This document shows positions 1 through 11,480 of a stretch of DNA of 64,000 bases, in pieces. This DNA is from Tetraselmis striata (Eukaryota > Chlorophyta > Chlorodendrophyceae > Chlorodendrales > Chlorodendraceae): positions 82,346 through 146,345 of the forward strand of contig VCJN01003431.1 in assembly GCA_006384855.1 (NCBI GenBank), written 5' to 3'. The position numbers and the translations under genes were made by a program. The notes beneath the pieces were generated by a model. That model was given only the letters and a program-made list of their open reading frames with translations, had not been told where the DNA came from and did not search any database. Each line of letters starts with the position of its first letter. The first letter of the stretch is position 1.

Positions 1-400
1 TGGGCGGCCTTTCTGCGAGGTAAGGCTATGCTGGGCTGTTTCAGTTTTCGGCTTGCTAATTAATATGTCGCCATCGCACGTTCGAGCCACAGCCCACAGT
101 GCAAAAGCTGGCACAAGCGACGCATCTCCTTGCCCGCCGCCAACGAGTCGCAGCCGCCCTCAAAAGAAGCGACGCGCGTCGCCAAGGTGGTCGGCCTTGC
201 TGCGACATGATGCTGTTGTCCACCTTTGCATTTTTATGGCTTGCTACTTATGTCGCCATCGCGCGTTCAACCTACCCACATCCCCCCGACTGCTAGCTGC
301 ACGAGCGACGCACCCCCTCGCCTTGCTGCCGCATAGTCGCAACCGGCCTCAAAAGAAGCGACGCCAGTCGCAAGGGGGGCGGCCTTGCTGCAATGTATCC
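1..400. repeat. Two-and-a-bit copy tandem repeat, ~187 bp period
   Basis: Two diverged copies of a ~187-bp unit follow each other. ATGTCGCCATCGC occurs at about 65 and 250, CCTCAAAAGAAGCGACG at about 159 and 347, and GGCGGCCTTGCTGC-like ends at about 1, 190 and 376. Short open frames here are in different phases in the two copies, which argues against coding. The repeat abuts the MULE-transposase remnant that follows. Confidence 0.6.
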
Positions 401-463
401 GTTGGTTCAGCCGCAAGTGACTGCTACCTGCACGCGGAAATTATTTGACGAGGGGCAGCATAC

Positions 464-952
464 CTTTGTAGCCGCCAAGGCATACAAGAACCGCCAATTA
501 GTAGGGAGGCCTGAGATTACCGACTTGACCGCTTTGAAGTCGGCATATTCTGTGTGGCCGTCTTCGGCAGGAAGCCAGTGACCGACATGGTGTGGTTGTA
601 CCTCAGCCCCAGCCGGGGTGGGCCGTGGGGCCCCTGCAACTGCCGTGTCGGAACGCTTAGCGCTGCCTTGCATACTGGGGCTGCCTGCGGCACCCTCTTC
701 AAACGCCACTACTTCGGCCAAAGACGAAGGGGGACGCTGGCCACCCCCCCTTAACGACTCTTCCAAGGTCGCAACATCACGCAAGGCTGCCCCACGCGAG
801 GAGACGGGCCGCCCGACGGCAGACCCGATACAACTTGTTACCATCTCGAGAAGAACTTCCCTACTCAACATTCCCTTATGATCTTGAAGGAGTTCCCGCA
901 CCTCCCCAAGTGTAGCGCGAAGTTCGTGTATAGCCCGCAAGGGGGAACCCAT
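464..952 (-). pseudogene. MULE transposase first-exon remnant
   Basis: The minus-strand frame encodes about 163 residues whose end (YADFKAVKS...NWRFLYALAATK) matches the end of exon 1 of the intact transposase at 27461-28027 (WESYKALKT...KWRYLHRSSAAK). Both are followed at the same codon by an intron donor (AAG|GTATGC here, AAG|GTAAGG there). No exon 2 or 3 lies further left, so only the N-terminal exon is present in this window. The N-terminal half is low complexity and poorly conserved between the copies. It is either a decayed copy or one that runs past the window edge. Confidence 0.55.
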
Positions 953-1244
953 ACCGACCCCACACCTCTACCTCCTACTTGTTTCAGCGAGACGGTAAGA
1001 CATGTGTGGGAGGCGGAGAACTGCCTCGACTTCGCGGCAACCTACCTACATGCCTTCGGAGAACCTGCCTCGACCCGCCGCCTTTGCCCCGTTCCGCCGC
1101 CACCAAGTGATCATGTACTTTGCGCCAGTGCACGCGAACCCTAAAACCCTGCACATTTTTTAGCATGATATTTCCATTTTTAGTGAGTCAAAAGTGAAGT
1201 ATAGTGGCCTGCACCGTTTACGCTATGATCTTGTCCCAGTCCCG

Positions 1245-1575
1245 GGGCTTGCCCCTACTCGCATTACTTGATGGGCCGACGCCGAAACGGGTAGGGCAGA
1301 CCGCCTTCCGTTGTCAGTGCTGGGTATTTTGATGGCAGTGTCTTAGACGGTGATCCAACAGTGTTGGATATTCTGTCACCGACTTTCAATTAGTCTTGCA
1401 GAATGCTTCGGCAACTTGCTTGATGACTATAACAGAGCGACGCCTACTACCCAGTAAGGCTTTCCTCGATATCTGGATCCCGATATCTAAATCTCGAAAA
1501 CGGCCGTCACAGAGAGGCTGCAAGGGTTTCACTGTTGCCAGTCCTGTCCCGGGTGGTGTGGAAAAACAACCCGCC
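1245..1575 (+). mobile_element. 5'-truncated LINE 3' end (copy 1)
   Basis: This stretch closely matches the last ~300 bp of the LINE at 29.6-31.03 kb: GGGCCGACGCC...ACGGGTAGGGC, GGTATTTTGATGGCAGTGT, GTGATCCAACAGTGTTGGA, AGTCTTGCAGAATGCTTCGG and the terminal GCAAGGGTTTCACTG-TGCCAGTCCTGTCCCGGG block, ending in GGAAAAACAA. It contains no useful coding sequence. It is typical of a LINE insertion aborted soon after reverse transcription began at the 3' end. Confidence 0.75.
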
Positions 1576-1754
1576 GCTGCCTTACCTCCCGTAGTACTTT
1601 ACTGGTACCTTCAGCCGACTCGTCTAACGCGGGCTGCAACCAAACCCAACAAGCTACTGGTACCGGGTACCAATACCGGTACCGGTACTCTTCGTACCGG
1701 TACCACCACCACCCACCCAGCGGCCCCGGAGGCGACCCGTGGCCGTGTGTCGCC

Positions 1755-2574
1755 ATGCCTCACCCGCCGCCCAGATCGCGTAGCTGCCGTCAACTCTCTC
1801 CCACGCGACGTCACCGTTACGCCCGGGCTGTGGCGGGTCGCTTGTATCCGGCGATGTCTGCGCCTTCCGCCGATGGTGCGGCAGAACGCGCCGTTGACCC
1901 CGGGTCGCCGCCGCCCCCCATTACATCGTCCAGTATATCAAGCAGCCCCGGCGCATCGCGTGCGGCGGGAGCGTCGCCCGGGGCAACACCGTCCAGCGGC
2001 AGTGCACCCGACGCCACCCAGCCAAGGCCGAGCCCGCCCGCGGCTGCCGCTCCGCCGGCTCCCACGTACGCCCAGGCGGTGAGCCGGTCGTCGAGTCCCG
2101 AGTCCGCGACGGGCGCGGCAGGTACGACCGGCGCGCGCGCTGCCTCGCCTGTGTCGTCGACTCGCCGCAGCACTTTCAGCAGTATTTCGGGGCCCGGCGC
2201 GTCGCAGCGCGATCACGACGGCGTTCCGACCGGCCAGGAAGTCTCCGAGCGGCCCCAGCCGCGGCCGCGCGGCGGCAACCGCGGCCTGGCGCTCACCGGC
2301 CTCGATGCTCTCGCCCGCCTGCATTCCAGGCTACACGACAGCGGGCCGGCGCGGCGGGGCGTAGCGCCGGCAGCGGCTTGGACAGTCGCCGACGCGCTTT
2401 CAGTCGCTGGCGTCGCCGCGGGCGCCGCGTGGGCGCCGAGGATTGACGCCGCAGCCAGGTCGCTCCAACCCGCCCGCGTCAGGCACCACCCGGCCGACGT
2501 GTTGGCTTTCAATGAGGTCGCCGCCGCGTGGCTAGCCAAGGCGCGCGCCGTGCTGGCCGAGAGGCACCGCCGTC

Positions 2575-2606
<32 letters not shown>

Positions 2607-3330
2607 CGCCGGTGGAGCTGGACAATCGTCAATGCTGCCGTCGCCCGCACTGCCGTCCGTCGTTGCGTTCCGGGGCGTCGCAGCGCCCCCGGTTGTTGCC
2701 CCCACGGCGCCAGAGGTGGGTGCACCGGCCGGCCACCCCGGTAGCCAGGCCTCACGGTCTCGGTATCCGCCCCCCCTACTCGCCCATCTCCAGCCGGCGA
2801 CGGGGTGGGGTGGGGTGCGGTGGTCCACCTCTCCGACGTGGACATGATGCACATGCCAGCGGAGATGTCCATGGAGATGGCGGTGCCTATTGACTTTCAA
2901 GAAGCGTGGGCGGAGGCACAACGCTGCGTGAATGAGCGGGTGGTGGCGGCGGTGGAGGCCGATGACCCCGTGGTGCTGGATAGGGCGTTGAAGTGGAAGT
3001 ACATGCTGCCGCAATTGTTGCTTAGGGCCCCGAGCCGTGGCGGGCGGCGGCGGCTACAAGCCTTAGCGTGGCGCTTCCGCGCTTTCGCGGAGAGGCGCAT
3101 GACCGAACTCGTGCGCTCATGGGACGACGCGCGCACTGAGGCGTTCTACGCGGACATGCCCGCCAGCGTCGAACGGACGCCGATCTCTTTGCGGCGCTGC
3201 TCGTGGGCACCGCTGATACCGTTGTAGCGTTGGTGGAGGACGGAGAGCTCTCCCGAGCGGCGGGCCGACTATCTTCTGAAGGTATGGGCGACTTGTCCGA
3301 TCCTGCTATCCTCGCCTAGCTGCGCGACAA
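1755..3330 (+). pseudogene. N-terminal region of non-LTR-like retroelement (broken)
   Basis: A long Ala/Pro/Ser-rich frame (1755-2744), containing a YAQAVSR motif common near the start of LINE-type polyproteins, is followed after a G run (2575-2601) by a second frame from about 2805. The second frame has DDPVVLDRALKWKYMLPQLL and a basic Arg-rich helix, a layout seen just upstream of the reverse transcriptase in protist non-LTR-type elements. Near 3160 coding sense moves to another frame, which then meets two stops (about 3319 and 3352) before the RT frame opens at 3384. I infer one former polyprotein with at least two frameshifts. There is no sign of host function. Confidence 0.5.
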
Positions 3331-3383
3331 GCACCCGTCCCGTATGTAGCCACCCGATCCCAGACGCCACGTATGACATTCCG

Positions 3384-6065
3384 GTGGACGAGGCCACCCT
3401 GACGGTGGACATGCGCGTGCCGTACCAGCAACTCAAGCAGCACGTGGCGGCGGGGCCCTCAGGCATGCGCAACGAGTATCTCCGCTGCTTGGTGGGCGAA
3501 TACGCCCCGGCGTCCGGGGCCGCGGCAGTCCGCGCCATGTCGGAGGTTGCCTCCATGTACCTCCAAGGTCGCCTGCCCGGGTGGTTCAACCGGCTCTTCG
3601 CCTCTGCTAGGCTCGTGGCACCTGTCAAGAAGCTAGGCGAGGGGAGGGCGCCGGACGTGCGGCCTGTGGCAGTCGGGGAGGCGGAGCGGCGCGCAGCGGA
3701 GCGGGCAGTGGTGGACAACATGAAGGAGGCGACAACATACGTGTCGGTGCTCGCTCCATCTCAACTCGGCGTTGGCATTCCCGCGGGCGACTCTGTGCTC
3801 ATCCAGGGCGTCCGGCTCATCGCCGAGAAGCTTGGCCCACGTGCCGTCGTCGTCCACACAGACCTTCGGAACGCTTACGACGAGGCATGGCGCCGCACTA
3901 TCATCCAACGCCACATCGATTGCTCTCCACTACACCCTGTCATCCCTGCGCTCCTAGCCTCCCTCTCCACGGATTCGTATCTAGTCGTGGACGACCGGTC
4001 CGCCCCTCTGCGGTCGGAGGACGGCGTGCAACAGGGCGCACCTTTGGCCACGACTTCCTTTTGCGTCGCGATTCACCCCGAGGTACAGCAGTGTGATACC
4101 ACGTTGGAGGTCAATGACGGGGCGGCGCGCTTCAACGCCGACGATGGATTTTTGGTGGGCCTTCCGGAGCTCGTTTGGCCGGCTCTTCACACCTTCCGCA
4201 CGTCCATCAAGGCGTCCGTGGGGCTTGAGGTGCGCTTCGACAAGATGCAGGCGTACAACGCAGACATGGAGGCCGCGCGGCGTGAGGCTCCGACCGACAT
4301 CGAGGGGCCCGAGCTAGATAGCCATCACGGCATCGCGGTCCTCAACGTGCCGCTCGGATCGCCAGAGTATGTGCAGGCGTACATGCGCGGCAAGGCGGAG
4401 GAGCTACGACAGGAGGTGGACGCTAGCATGAGCAAGCTTCTGTCTGCCAAACCCAGCCGTGGGTACACCCACGCCTTGCATCACCACGCATGGGCCCTGC
4501 TCAAGCATTGCATGCAACACAAGGCGGGGCATTGGCTCCGAAATTGTCTTCCGTCCGAGGTGGAGGCCTTTGCGGAGGCGGTGGATGCCACCATCCTCGC
4601 GGCAGTCGAACGGGTGCTAGGGGTCTCTTTTGATCCCTCCACGTACGGCACCGACACCAATCCGGTGGTCACCGATTTCTTGGCGGAGCTTTTGCACGAC
4701 CCCGACCCCATGGCAGCGGAGGTGGCTACCTTGAGCGAGGATGCAGTAGCCAGGGCGCGCAGCAGGCTTCACCTCCCCACTCGGTTGAAGGGAGCTGGCA
4801 TCCGCCGCGTGGCTACCGTTCGTGATGCCGCCTTCATCGGCTGCATAAATGCCATCCTCCCAAGGTTCCTGACTAGGAACTCCGGCACCCCCACCCCCAC
4901 CCCTGGTTTCTTCGACCCACAGCTCGGGTCCGTACTTGGCCGAGGCAGCTTCAACGCAACTTCTTCCGCCCGCCAGTATGACCACTTCCTCAACGATGCT
5001 CATGGGTCGGACAGCTACGCCGAGGAGATGCGCGAGGCGTGGGGCCGCCTCCAAGCGGCTACTGCTGGCCATCTCGGCGACGCAGATGCGCGCCAGATGG
5101 AGCGGGAAGTGGAGGCTGCGTCGGGCTCGCAAAAGGAGCTGACGGCATTTCTAGACCAGGCCAACAACTCTCGGCTTCGAAATGAGGTGTGCGCTCTCCC
5201 TGCCACATGTAGGGAACGGATCTTGTTCAACCAGCTCGACGCGGCGTCAGGCATGTGGACAGTGGCCATCCCCACCGCGCGGACAGCCATGACTCCGCAT
5301 GAGCTGCGGGAGGTCGCTGCCGGGTACTTTCTTCTGCCTAGCCCATGCTTGGCCCCGGTGGTTGGGAGCCACATCATTTTGCCCTCGACGGAGCACAACC
5401 CCGCCGTCACTGTTGACCTATACGGCGACGCGCTCATGAACCTCCCGGCGCATGGAGACGCTCATTGGCGTGTACAACACGACGCTATCGCATATGCCTT
5501 CCGCGATCACTGTGTTCACGACCTAGGTATCGCGGTACGGCGGGAGGTGGATGACTTGTTCCAGCAGGCAGTGCCTCTCGGCAACACCGTACCTAGGGAT
5601 GAACTCAAGGACCTAGTGCCGAACGCAGAGCTCTCCCTTCCGGCGTTCAACGCCGTGACCGGGAGTTATGATCCCCGGAGCTTGAAGTCCACGCTGTTGG
5701 AGTTCAAGACTATGCGGTACGGGGTCAAGTACAATGCAGTGCCCCGGGCCACGGCTGTGGATCGGTTTGAGCGCTTCCTGTTGGGCGACATACAACGGGG
5801 TTTGGCTGCGCGGGATGTGGCGTGGCACAACACGGAGCCCGGACAGAAGGGTCCTCTTCAAGACATCCTGGACATGTCGGAGTACACGGGCATGGTCTTC
5901 GGCATAGTGGGTGAGGTGAGCAGGGGGGTGCACCGCACAGTGGCTGCGTGGTATCGCATGCTTGGCTGCGTGCGGATCGGGGTGCCCTCTCATTGCGGGG
6001 CACTCGGTGCATCACCCGGGCTCACCAGGAGGCCTTGCTCGCAAGAGATTTCCTCGGGGTCTTGA
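3384..6065 (+). pseudogene. Reverse transcriptase plus E-x-K nuclease-like retroelement protein
   Basis: 893 codons. RT core motifs are clear: motif A VVHTDLRNAYDE (D160, D166), motif B GVQQGAPLA (~214-222) and motif C FNADDGFL (A-D-D at 252-254). RPVAVGEAERR before motif A fits a non-LTR-type RT. Near the C-terminus LLEFKTMRYG looks like the E-x-K of a restriction-like endonuclease, as in site-specific LINE families; that assignment is inference. The true C-terminus continues in another frame (5948-6256, LLARDFLGVLSLVAARERAR), so there is a frameshift near 6010 as well as breaks upstream of 3384. I score it as a degenerate but fairly recent copy. Confidence 0.8.
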
Positions 6066-6225
6066 GCTTGGTGGCCGCTCGAGAGCGCGCTCGCTGCCTC
6101 ATCAGACGGCGCAGATTCGTCTGCCATCCCGTTGCTGAAGCTGTACATCACGTCCGAGGATCACCCACACACACACGTGCACGCGTGGCCCGGACTCTGA
6201 ACCGTGTGCGCATCACTCATCCATC

Positions 6226-6412
6226 CCGCCTTATGCGGGATGCGGGCCGCTTTTAGGCGGCTTGCTGTGTTGTTTTTCTAATTCTGAGGAACTGCCCTTT
6301 TTGTAATTTACACCAGTACCGTCTTATGCGGGATGCGGGCCGCTTTTAGGCGGCTTGCTGTGTTGATTTTCTAATTCTGGGGAACTGCCCTTTTTGTAAT
6401 TCACACCAGTAC
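6226..6412 (+). repeat. Tandem pair of ~95-bp units in retroelement 3' region
   Basis: Two nearly identical adjacent units begin CTTATGCGGGATGCGGGCCG and run through CTTTTTGTAATTTACACC to CAGTACC. Each carries a short hairpin (GCGGGCCGCTTTTAGGCGGC). They lie about 160 bp downstream of the retroelement stop and are followed by CTGGTACC, so they probably form the element's 3' terminal repeats. A related end (GTAATTCACACCGGTACGAGG) occurs near 14266. Confidence 0.7.
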
Positions 6413-6601
6413 CTGGTACCGCGCTCCACTGCGCCGCGGCCGCCGCGCCCGGCGGAGGCACCGCAGGCGGCCCTCGGCCGCGCCCGCATGTAGCGACTAG
6501 TGCATGCGGGGCGAGGACGCTGGTTTATTGTTCCTGTTGAGGATTCACGTTCACTACGACAGCGCCTTCTGCCTACGCACCACAGGGTTTCGGCGTGCTA
6601 G

Positions 6602-8143
6602 ATGGGCTGCGCATTGGCTAGCACTATGTCAGCAATGCCACAAACGGAGACGTATACGGTCGAGCCGGAGCGCCTCGTGCGCCGGACGAAGTTTTACGCG
6701 GAGCGCGCCGGCGCTGCGGAGGAGTATGTAGGTGACACCCCGCTGCCCGTTATTCGGAGCCTTGCCGAGCCCTGCCGCTGCCCTGCCGCCGCCGACCCAC
6801 CCTTCACCCAGTCCCAGCGATATCAGCATTACCACCAGGACATACGCAAGTTGGCAGGCATCTCCCCAGCCACGTGTACCTCCTGCCCGCCCATACTCTT
6901 TGCACTCCAAGCTGTGTCGCTGAAAATAACTTGGCTGTTTTGTTGGTATTTTTCACCTCCGGAACCCCCGCCCCCCACGCCCCCCCTTCCCTGCCCGCAG
7001 CCGGGATGGAAGCGCTGCTGACGTCCAAGTGCGGCGCCGCCGTATTGGCCATGTCGAAGGAGGAGCTGCACGGCGTCCTAAACAACGACGCCTACAAGGT
7101 TGTGCCCTTCTCAGCACCGCGAAGCGGCTGTCGCCGCAGCTGCCGTATGACATCCGACAGCGCGGGGGGGGGGGGGGGGGGGGGGGGGGGGTCTAATCCG
7201 GCGGGTCGGCTCGCTGCTGAGCGATGCTGTGCCGACACGCCTCTCAGGCGAAGATGCACAAGATGTACGCCAAGTACTACGGCGGCGTATCGGCCGACTT
7301 TGCGCTGAACGTGCGCAAGACGCCGGTGCCGCTGATAGACATCGAGAAGGCGCACCCCGGGGTGTGGCGGGAGCTGCTGGCCGCGCTGCAGCGACTGACT
7401 GCCATCCGGCCGTACGACTCCGAGGTGCAGACCGTTCTGAAGGAGTACTTTGCTGGCTTCGTCACGGACAAGGTGCGGCTCTGCCTTTTGGTCTGATAAT
7501 GAAGAGGGAGACCTGTGCGGCTGGCCGCGCTCGCCGGTGTGTCGCGCGCTGCCCCTGCCGCTGTGAATCTCCGGCCGGCTAAATTGACGTGCTGCGCTAC
7601 GGCGATTCGCTGCTGTGGTTGGGCAGGACATGGTCCAGCGCGCGATGGCCAACGGCGTGTCCAGTAGCATTGAATGGCTGACGCTGGGCGAAGGCGACAA
7701 GCGGCAGCTCGTGGCCATCGCGACCGGGAGCACGGTGGAGGAGGTGTCGCATGTGGAGACCAGCCTGATGCAGCTCGTGCAGGAGGCGATCATCAAGGCG
7801 CAGGTGAGCGGGGGATGCTGCGTGTAGCCAGGGGATAGGGCGGGCGGAAGGCAGCCCCTGTGGTATAGCTTGGGTGGCTTGAGGCGTAGGCATCTGGACC
7901 CCATAGCCCTCCTGCTGGTTTTTAATAGACCCCCCCTTTCCCTCCCCCCCCTTCCCTCGCGCTCACGGTTTCCCATCCACAGGCGGAGCAGATCTTCAAG
8001 AAGCAGGGAGTTGTCATCGACCGCACCGAGCGCCTGGCAAATAGCCTCGGAAAGCTCGCAGGCTCAGTGTCTCGCATCAACAAGGACGCCCGGGATAACA
8101 AGCGCACCATGAAGCACGCGCTCTTTGCTGGCAGGTGCGCCCT

Positions 8144-8175
<32 letters not shown>

Positions 8176-11043
8176 CCCCCATATCCCTCCTGTGTCGCCA
8201 TCCACTCGCACTGGTTCCGGCACTGCCGCCGCACGTCATCTGCGCTTCCTTTCCACGCAGCGCCGCTCGCGAGCCTGGTCATGCCTCAGGCACATACTGC
8301 CGCAGCGCGCCGGATGCAAACCACCCCGCTCTCTGCGTGCCACCACTAGCGATACCTCTCCCGCGTGTTCCCATCCCTCGGTGAAGATGCGCGCCAAAGC
8401 AGCAGGAATGAGGCCTGGGCTGGCAGCATGGCGCGCCCCCACGCTCCGTGCTCTGTGCTTGGGCGGGCATCAAGTAAAACGCCGCGCGCTGAGGAGGTGC
8501 ATTGTCACTGCGTGCAGGCGGTCGTCGGACCGCGCTTTCCTGGTGCTCCAGAACATGTTCTGCCTGCAGCACCTGGAGGGCATCATCGGGACGTCCGCCA
8601 TTGGCGCCATGCAGATCCTGCACCGCGTGTCGCAGAAGGCATCAGGCTCGGGCATCAAGCCGGCCGACGGCGTGGGCGGCCTGTGGGGCGCGCCGCTGCA
8701 GCCCACCGTCAACCCCGACGCGATGCTGATCGGCACCCACGCACACGAGCTGCAGAGCATCACCCAACAGATGCTGCATCCGCTGGACTACGAGGCTGGC
8801 GGTGGCACCCCTGTCTGCGTCTCCACCCTCGCCTCGCACCTGCTGTTCCTCTCCTCCAATGGAGGGCTCAAGGCGGGCACCGCGCTGGCAGACACCTTTG
8901 GTGCGTAAGAGCTGTATCCCCCCCCCCCCCCCCCCTGGGATGATAAGGCCCCATAGGCATCTCCTTTGTTACATATACATGTACATATACACATATAGGC
9001 CTAAGTACAGACATACGGGTGTCGGCGTGATGGCAACAGCAAGCACTGCGATAAAGGACCCGCCCTGCGTGTCAGTTTAGGTGCGGATGGATGCCTCGGC
9101 GTCTGTAGACATATGTACACATGCAAATGCGCCTAGCCCCCAGGTTTGCTCGCCATGACTCAGACGCTCTGTCGCCTACCCTGCCATGCGCTGCAGGCAC
9201 CCAGGCGTTTGTGGAGCTGGCCATGGCGGCCGACGTGCCGAGCGAGTTTGTGGAGGACATGGCCAAACTGAGCGCGGAGCCGCCCATTCCTGCGGGTAAG
9301 GAGTTCGCTCGCACCGCTGAAGCGGGGGGCTCTCCGCTGTGCAGGCAGCTCGCACAGTCCATACCCCTCTCCCCCTCCGCCTTGGCCCCTCCCCGATCCT
9401 CTCCTCACGCCGGCCCACGAACCCAAACCCACCTTGGAGCCGTCATCAACCTCCCCCCCCCCCCCACCCCCCCCACCCCCCCCCCCCCCACCCCCGCCTT
9501 CCTTACAGCAACCAAACATGCCGCTTTTATACGCCTGAAGGCGATAACAACAGTGCAATACAGCGGACCCCCCTTTCGGGCACCGGTAACGCTGCCAGTC
9601 ACAAGTCGACTGCAGCACCGTGCCTGCGCACATCGTCCTAGAACCCAAATTATGTGCAGCCCGCATGCATTGCTGAAGCGGCAGCCACGCCATCCCTTTC
9701 GCCTTGGACATCCATCATTAAGTTGCAAGAGTAGCAACCTCGGACATCACGGCTTCTACTTATCCTTATCGGTAGTCGGGTGACCACAGGTGTTGGTATT
9801 TGTTGGTATTTGTCACCGGGCGGCATCTGCTATCAGTGTCCCGAGTCGCTGTACCCAATGCTGTCCGGCACTCTGGCTCCGGCCGTGCCGGTGGATAACG
9901 TGCCGCCCGGGGCGGTGCGCAGGCAGCAAGGTGTTCGACCTGATCAAGATCTGGCGCATCGACTCGGGCGAGTACGCGGAGATTGCGGCGATCATCCTGG
10001 ACGCGTGGAAGAGGCGCTGCCAGGTCGCAAAGGCACAGGGGCTGGAGCCCATCGCGCGGCCAGTGCTGATGCACTCCAACCTGGGCAGCGTGGAGGAGCT
10101 GCTGGAGACTGTGGCCCTGCAGGTCTGCCCCCATGTACTCCCCTCGTGGTTAGGGGCTCAAGGTCAAGGCAGGATATATACATTATATATAGATATGTAT
10201 GCTAGTACCATATGTAAATATATATGTAAATATATTGAATGTGCTTGTACCGAAGCGACAGTCGCTTACAATGCTGCTCGAGTGCAGCTGCTAACGCTCA
10301 GCCCAACGCCGGCAGGAGGACATCCGCCCCTTTGCGCTCGGCTTTGGCACCCTCCTGGACGGCTTCCAAGACTTTGAGCTGGAGGGGGAGACTGCCAAGA
10401 TCAGCCTTGCAAGCATCGTCATGAAGGCCGTGCAAGCCAGGCCGCCGCCCAAGTTTGCCTCCAAGTACCCAAACACCAACAGCAAAATCGTGCGCCCCCC
10501 TGCGCCCACACGCTTGGCATGTCTGTTTAGAACAAAAACCCTAAAACCCCGTCCCACAACACCAAGAACGTCTTTGCAGCGCAAGCCATCTAAAACCCCA
10601 TATGTACACCCAAATTAAGGTGGTCAGCCCTTACTAGGGTTTACATTTGAGTCTCAGGATAGGCTCAGAAGCCGCGATAAAGATCGGCTTGATTTTGATG
10701 CTCGATCCTGAAGGCTGAAGGCTCGTTGTTCCAGTGGCGGGGTGGGGAGGATGCAGCGCGCTGCTTTGACCAAACCCACTCAGAGCGCAGAGCGGCGATT
10801 ATGGGGCATGTCCGCACTATGTTGGCTTGAATTGACACTGGTGTGCCGTTGACACAGGTGTGCGCCTGCAAGCTGGGGGACGACGTGGCAGGGAAGAACC
10901 AGTTTGACCCGCGAGTGCCGGAGGAGGCGGCCATGGCGCTCAAGGCAGAGATGGAGCAGATGCGCAGCACGCACACGGCGCGCCCCTTCCCGAACAACAC
11001 CCGCCGCCCCGATTCATCAGGGAGGATTGGTGGAATGCCGTGA
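6602..11043 (+). CDS. Uncharacterised multi-exon protein
   Basis: I model exons at 6602-6731, 7001-7098, 7248-7472, 7627-7803, 7983-8134, 8518-8900, 9197-9295, 9923-10122, 10316-10489 and 10858-11043. Donors are GT and acceptors AG, and from 7248 onward every junction keeps phase (0,0,2,1,1,0,0), which is strong evidence for one gene. The product is about 607 residues, soluble, Ala/Leu rich and helical, with no signal peptide or membrane span; I do not recognise the family. The C-terminus is polar (TARPFPNNTRR). The part between 7098 and 7247 is uncertain: coding-like sequence (KRLSPQLPYDIRQR, then VGSLLSDAVPTRLS) surrounds a G run and needs frame changes, so an exon may be hidden by a sequencing or assembly error. 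ATG 6602 or 6629 could start translation. Confidence 0.65.
7167..7191. repeat. Poly-G run inside likely coding sequence
   Basis: A run of about 25 G lies on the sense strand of the 6.6-11 kb gene, between two stretches that read like protein in different frames. Other homopolymer runs in this gene are C on the sense strand and lie in introns, so this one is out of pattern. Its length may be unreliable. Confidence 0.6.
8143..8172. repeat. Poly-C run in intron
   Basis: A run of ~30 C starts a few bases after the donor of the intron 8135-8517. Similar sense-strand C runs occupy the introns at about 8920-8936 and 9451-9490 of the same gene. Confidence 0.8.
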
Positions 11044-11099
11044 TATGTGATGCTGGGCACACCCATTGAATATGTGAAACCCGTATTTATGTGAGGGGA

Positions 11100-11480
11100 T
11101 GAAGATTATCAGCCATACAAAGTATAAAGATAAAGAATACTTATGTGAATAAGGGCTGTAGGTTATCAGCCACAAATATTAGAAGATGAGTAGAAAATAA
11201 TTATGTGGAGGGCTAGAGATTATCAGCCATACAAAGTACATAAGAATAAATAAAGTACACAAGAATAAATAAATATTTGTGGATAAAGGGTCTGGGTTAT
11301 CAGCCAAACAAAGCATAAGAATGAATAGTACTTATGTGGATGGCTGTAAATGTTCAGCCACACAAAGTATGTCAGAATAGGCAATGCTTTTGTGGAGGGC
11401 TGTAGATTATCAGCCATAATAGAAAGTTGAAGCACAGTTCACACGTATGTGGTGGGATGTATATCATCAGCCTGAGAAAG
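11100..11480. repeat. AT-rich 57-bp minisatellite, seven copies
   Basis: The core TATCAGCCA-ACAAAGTA recurs at 11107, 11164, 11221, 11298, ~11353, 11408 and ~11465. Spacing is 55-57 bp except for one unit lengthened by about 20 bp through an internal repeat of AAGAATAAATAA. Composition is far more AT-rich than the surroundings. It begins just after the stop codon of the upstream gene. I see no coding potential. Confidence 0.8.

Noticed and set aside
1665..1708. GGTACC-rich palindromic cluster as a regulatory site
   Set aside because: Short repeats of GGTACC also occur at other element ends; no evidence beyond association with mobile DNA.
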